Shown: piece after piece, positions 60,456 through 64,000 of the stretch
How the letters are laid out: every line of letters begins with the position of its first letter
Numbering within the stretch: the stretch's first letter is position 1
NCBI GenBank assembly: GCA_009823505.1
Contig: VZQC01013833.1
Location: 1,053,982-1,117,981, forward strand
DNA from: Rhizomys pruinosus
Lineage: Eukaryota > Chordata > Mammalia > Rodentia > Spalacidae
DNA length: 64,000 nt
Direction: 5' to 3'
The notes under the pieces: model-generated
Told to the model about the DNA's origin: nothing
Databases searched by the model: none
What the model saw: only the letters and a program-made list of their open reading frames with translations
Translations under genes and position numbers: made by a program

Positions 60456-60603
60456 TTTTTGTCTTTTCGAGACAGGGTCTCCCTGTAGCCCCAGCTGTCC
60501 TGGAACTTACTCTGTAGACCAGGCTGGCCTTGACCTCACAAAGATCCGCCTGCCTCTGCCTCCCAAGTGCTAGGATTAAAGGCGTGTGCCACCACGCCCG
60601 GCC
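60411..60603 (-). mobile_element. B1 SINE, near-consensus, with (TTTA)n tail
   Basis: A clean reverse-complement B1: 'cgagacagggtctccctgta', 'tagaccaggctggccttgac', 'gattaaaggcgtgtgccacc'. The tail has become (ATTT)n at 60411-60456. It is the least diverged B1 in the window and interrupts the ancient L1. Confidence 0.95.
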
Positions 60604-60604
60604 C

Positions 60605-61525
60605 CTCTTGTTAATTTTAAGTTAACTTGAATGGGAGGGCTTCCTTTTATTTATTTATTTTTTTTCTGATTTCTTGTTTTAGATATATAGAAATGCTACT
60701 GATTTTTTTAAGTTGATTTTATAACCTGTCACTTTTCTGAAAGTATAAATCATTTCTAGTAGCTTTCTGGTGGAACTTCCTGAATATCTTATATATAATA
60801 TCTTATCATCTGCAAATAGGGATAATTTGACTTCTTTTCCAGTTAGTCCTCCTTTAACTTTTTTCTCTTGTCTTATTGATCTTTCAAGGATTTCAACAAA
60901 TATATTGAAAAGGAATGGAGATAGAGAGCAAAGCTCTCTGGTTTCTGGTTTTAATGGGGATGCTTTTATTTTTTTTCTCCTTTTAGAATGATGTTAGCTG
61001 TGGGTTTTTTATATATAGCTTTAATGATATTGAGTATGTTCCCTCAGAACCTATTCCTTCTGGGACTTTCATCATGAATCCATGTTGGACTTTGTCAAAG
61101 GCATTTTCTGAATCTATTGATTTGAGCATGTGATTTTTGTCTTCAAGACTATTTACATACTTTATGACATTTATTGAATTATGTATGTTGAACCATACCT
61201 GTATCTCTGGAATAAAGCCTACCTGATCATGGTAGATGATCTTTTTCTTGGGAGTCTGTATGCAGTTTGTGGATATTTTGTTGAGTATCTTTGCATCTAT
61301 GTTCATTAAGGATATGGACCTATAGCTTTCTTTCTATATTGTATTATTCTGTGGTTTTGGTTTTAGAGTGATGCTGGCTTCATTGAAGGACTTTGGAAGT
61401 TCTCCCTCTGTTTCTTTCATTTTGAATAGTTTGAGCAGCATTATTTGTAGATCTTTGAATGTGAGGTAGAAATCTGCTGTAAACCTGTCTGTTCCTGGGC
61501 ATCGTTTAATCAGGAGGTTTTATAT
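60605..61525 (-). pseudogene. Ancient L1 ORF2 reverse transcriptase part
   Basis: The minus frame 60983-61306 shows the RT motif A region '[18 protein letters not shown]'. Neighbouring pieces are frameshifted. It continues the ORF2 order from 60361-60410 and is cut at 61526 by an LTR. Confidence 0.8.
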
Positions 61526-61795
61526 TGTGGTGTCACCGCCGAGATTTGTGGTGGGGCCCACAAATCCTGGGATGACACATGTGGAAAATACATGCAGGAA
61601 AGCACACCACGTGTATGCAGGTTGAGGTTCAAATGCAGAGAGAGATTTTATTCCAACATCTCTGCTTAAATATCCATCATGACTCAATTCTCAGGGCCGA
61701 ATGCTAAATCTTTTCATCACTAAGCCCCACTCCAGGGTGTGGCCAGGGAGGTACCATTGGCTTAGAATCCAACCCATCTTAACTAAGTTTTCCAC
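61526..61795 (-). mobile_element. 3' LTR of a class II-like element
   Basis: The reverse complement aligns with the LTRs at 18791-19073 and 30969-31224: start 'tgtggaaaacttagtt', end 'ggcggtgacaccaca'. It is 270 bp. The internal region lies to its right, so this is the 3' LTR of a minus-strand element running out of the window. Confidence 0.85.
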
Positions 61796-62753
61796 ATTGC
61801 ACCCTTTTAATTTTAATTTTTTACTTTTTCTGAGAGGCAGGGAAGGGCATGGGTGAGGCTAACAACCCAAAGGAACATGAGTTTTGAATAACCAGCTGCT
61901 CAAGCCTGTTTTGAGTGCTAGGCAGTGGGAGACAGGTCATACCTGAAACTTTATTTTCACACTAAGGCCAATTAATATCCAAAAATCCAAACCATGAAGT
62001 AAGCTGATTGTCAATCATAGCAATGAATGTAAGTAACATTCATGTAAAACCAGTTAGCAAGTATCTATGTTCATATTTTGAACAACCCAAGGTTCCCATA
62101 ATCCAATTGGAGAAGCTTGTACGCATAAGCATTTTGATCAAATAAGAATCCAGCCTATATTGCTATAGTCTCACGATTCACCCCAATCTCTCCACATCTC
62201 TTACATTCTACCATGCCTCCTCTTCTGCAATTTGTTCCCTAGCCTTTGGGAAAGGGGCACAAGTGGTTGAGCAGCAAAACAGTCTATTTTCTCTGGAGAT
62301 GTCATTTTGCACTGTTCAGGTTGTTTCCCTTCATGGGTTGACAGCTTATCCAGGGTATCTTTTTAATCCTACTAACAAAGCACAAGTAATTAGATATACA
62401 GGCATTTAAACAGTACTAACTATTATGGCAAGCTAAGCTGTAAGCATAGACACAGATGTTTGGGTGGTATGCTAATCCACAAACTGTGGCTTCTCTATAA
62501 AAGACGACAAGTTCTTATTGTGGCTTATATCATCTCCTAACCACTAGAGGACATAAGCTTATGGCATCAGCCATGAATTATTCCTCCAAGGAGAGAGCTA
62601 ATAGCCAAATAGATTTGGGATATATATATGTATATATATATATACATATATATGTACATATATACACATATATATGTATATATATTTATGTACATGTATA
62701 TATATACACATATATACACATATATATGTATATATATACATATATATATAGAT

Positions 62754-62786
<33 letters not shown>

Positions 62787-64000
62787 CAGATAGATATACA
62801 CATGGCTGCCACTGTTGCACATTATCTCCAGGCAGTTGAGGTGTAGCTGATACTGACAGAGTCTTGCTTGACTCAAAGAGACCAATATTTTGCTTTATTG
62901 CATTAGTGGTCTTTGGTAATGTTCTCTGGCATTTTAGAGGCCAACTGTACATTAACAAGTGACATCTCAAAACATTTTTTCATGCTTACACCAGGTCATC
63001 GACAACAGGGTCTTACTGCCTTTCTTCTTGCAGAGCTCCCATTTTTATAGGCAAAAGGTCTTTATAATTTTGGGGGCTCAGATCCCCTAGCCAACATCTC
63101 CTTGGCAGAATAATCCATTGCTGATATCAGAGCTCTCCTGTATTAATATATTTTGCTTTGTTACACAACTTATAAAGACTTTATTATATTTGGCTCTAAA
63201 TAGAGAATTATCCTTTCACAATTCCTATGTCTATCAGTCAATTAAAGAAGGTAGTTATACATGTTTTATAAGAAAGTACCACTATAACAGTTGGCTCTAA
63301 TTTACAGTTAGGGAATCAATTCATTACCATCATGTTTTTCTTTCTCCTATAAAAGGGAAGAGGTAGGAAGATTTCTCAGCCTCTGGAAGGTAAACTTCGT
63401 TAGGGCCCATTATAAACAGTTTTCCCAAACAGAATTCAGAGAGATGCTCAGTATCTGTGACTCAGGCAATCTGAGGTACCTTTCCTTTCATGTTCAGCCT
63501 CTCTGCTGGCATTTCCCAGTCCATCCTGCACAGCCAAAAGTTGTACATTTTCAGGCATTTAGATTGGTGTTTTTACCTGTGGGAACATACAAATCTCCTC
63601 CAATTGTTAGTTTCAAGACCTCAAAATTGAAAATTTATCAAAAGGTTTGGAATATAGAAGGAATATTATACCACCTCCCTCTTTTTGTTTTTTAAAGTTT
63701 TATGTTTTGACCTATAGATGCCTAAATTGTATTACACATACCCATAAACAGGAGCCAAGGCATAAGTTTTCATTAAATTTACCCAAACTGTTTCTCATTG
63801 ACTGTATGCTAGATATTTGGGAAGTAAATTTAAACTTAATTCCTTTAAATTGTCCTACAAGTTAAAAAAAGTGTTACAATGTGATGTTGTGTAATTCAGA
63901 AAAATATAGAGACCATTTGTGTACCTTAACTCCAAAGTTACTGTTGGAAGTTCAATACAAATTACAAATAAAACAATTAGTTCAAATGTATTACCATTTT
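61796..64000 (-). mobile_element. Internal region of the class II-like element, non-coding
   Basis: 61796-61960 matches 30801-30968 reversed. About 62820-63190 matches 25100-25805 reversed, and about 63300-63990 matches 22400-23100 reversed. 62040-62960 also matches blocks at 32870-33650 and 39160-39910. No retroviral frame is visible. The 5' LTR lies beyond 64000. Confidence 0.75.
62620..62795. repeat. (TA)n/(TATACA)n and (GATA)n microsatellite
   Basis: About 125 bp of alternating TA/CATA repeats followed by about nine GATA units. It creates long tyrosine/isoleucine-rich frames on both strands, which are artefacts. It is absent from the homologous positions near 25780, 33450 and 39735. Confidence 0.95.

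Larger units (their letters stand above)
47270..61525 (-). mobile_element. Ancient L1 split by nested insertions
   Basis: Minus-strand L1 pieces continue one another across later insertions: 3' UTR (about 47270-47624 and 49776-50860), ORF2 C-terminal part (50870-51821, 52201-52683, 53148-53172), then further ORF2 (60361-60410, 60605-61525). The 3' UTR carries degenerate repeats of about 200 bp (compare 47474-47600 with 49975-50150) and a pyrimidine-rich tract at 50590-50780. It reaches the LTR at 61526 still inside ORF2. No frame is intact. Confidence 0.75.

Noticed and set aside
62561..62970. Tyrosine/isoleucine-rich frames on both strands
   Set aside because: They are produced by TA, CATA and GATA microsatellites.

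Overview
The window looks like intergenic chromosomal DNA from a rodent. It carries B1, B2, B3-like and B4-like SINEs, L1 elements, MaLR-type LTR elements and two other endogenous retrovirus groups, a mix typical of myodont rodents. The B2 copies differ from the mouse and rat consensus as I remember it, so I do not name a species. I find no intact host gene. Everything with coding ancestry is a retrocopy or a decayed transposon.

Layout. 1-2690: old SINEs, MaLR relics and AT-rich sequence. About 2790-6892: a processed pseudogene of Bag4 with a poly(A) signal and tail, interrupted by later SINEs. 6895-11277: SINEs (three B2 copies), low-complexity DNA and a possible L1 tail relic. 11278-18207: a class I (gamma-like) provirus with two LTRs and broken gag, pro, pol and env; a B2 interrupts gag and a solo MaLR LTR interrupts reverse transcriptase. 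18791-31224: the two ends of a second LTR element with a Lys-tRNA-type primer site and no recognisable genes. Its interior was hit by a complete MaLR element, a B2, a truncated MaLR in reverse orientation and a 5'-truncated L1.

31257-43090: two large blocks (A, about 2.5 kb; B, about 3.1 kb) in the order A-B-partial B-A-B. The first A-B differs from the second mainly by scattered one- and two-base insertions and deletions. That pattern suggests an assembly duplication from an unpolished long read. 43125-45600: a B1 and two L1 3' fragments. About 47270-61525: one ancient minus-strand L1 split by a MaLR element, a short poly(A)-tailed element, a solo LTR, an unidentified segment plus a nearly full-length younger L1, and a B1. 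61526-64000: a minus-strand 3' LTR and internal part of the same LTR family as 18791-31224, running off the window.

Nothing here works as a gene system. The value of the window is its insertion history, which target-site duplications and nesting make readable. The best candidate for something undescribed is a sequence module of about 1 kb that occurs both inside an LTR element and in elements ending with an L1-like poly(A) tail. Family names rest on recalled consensus features; no database search was possible.
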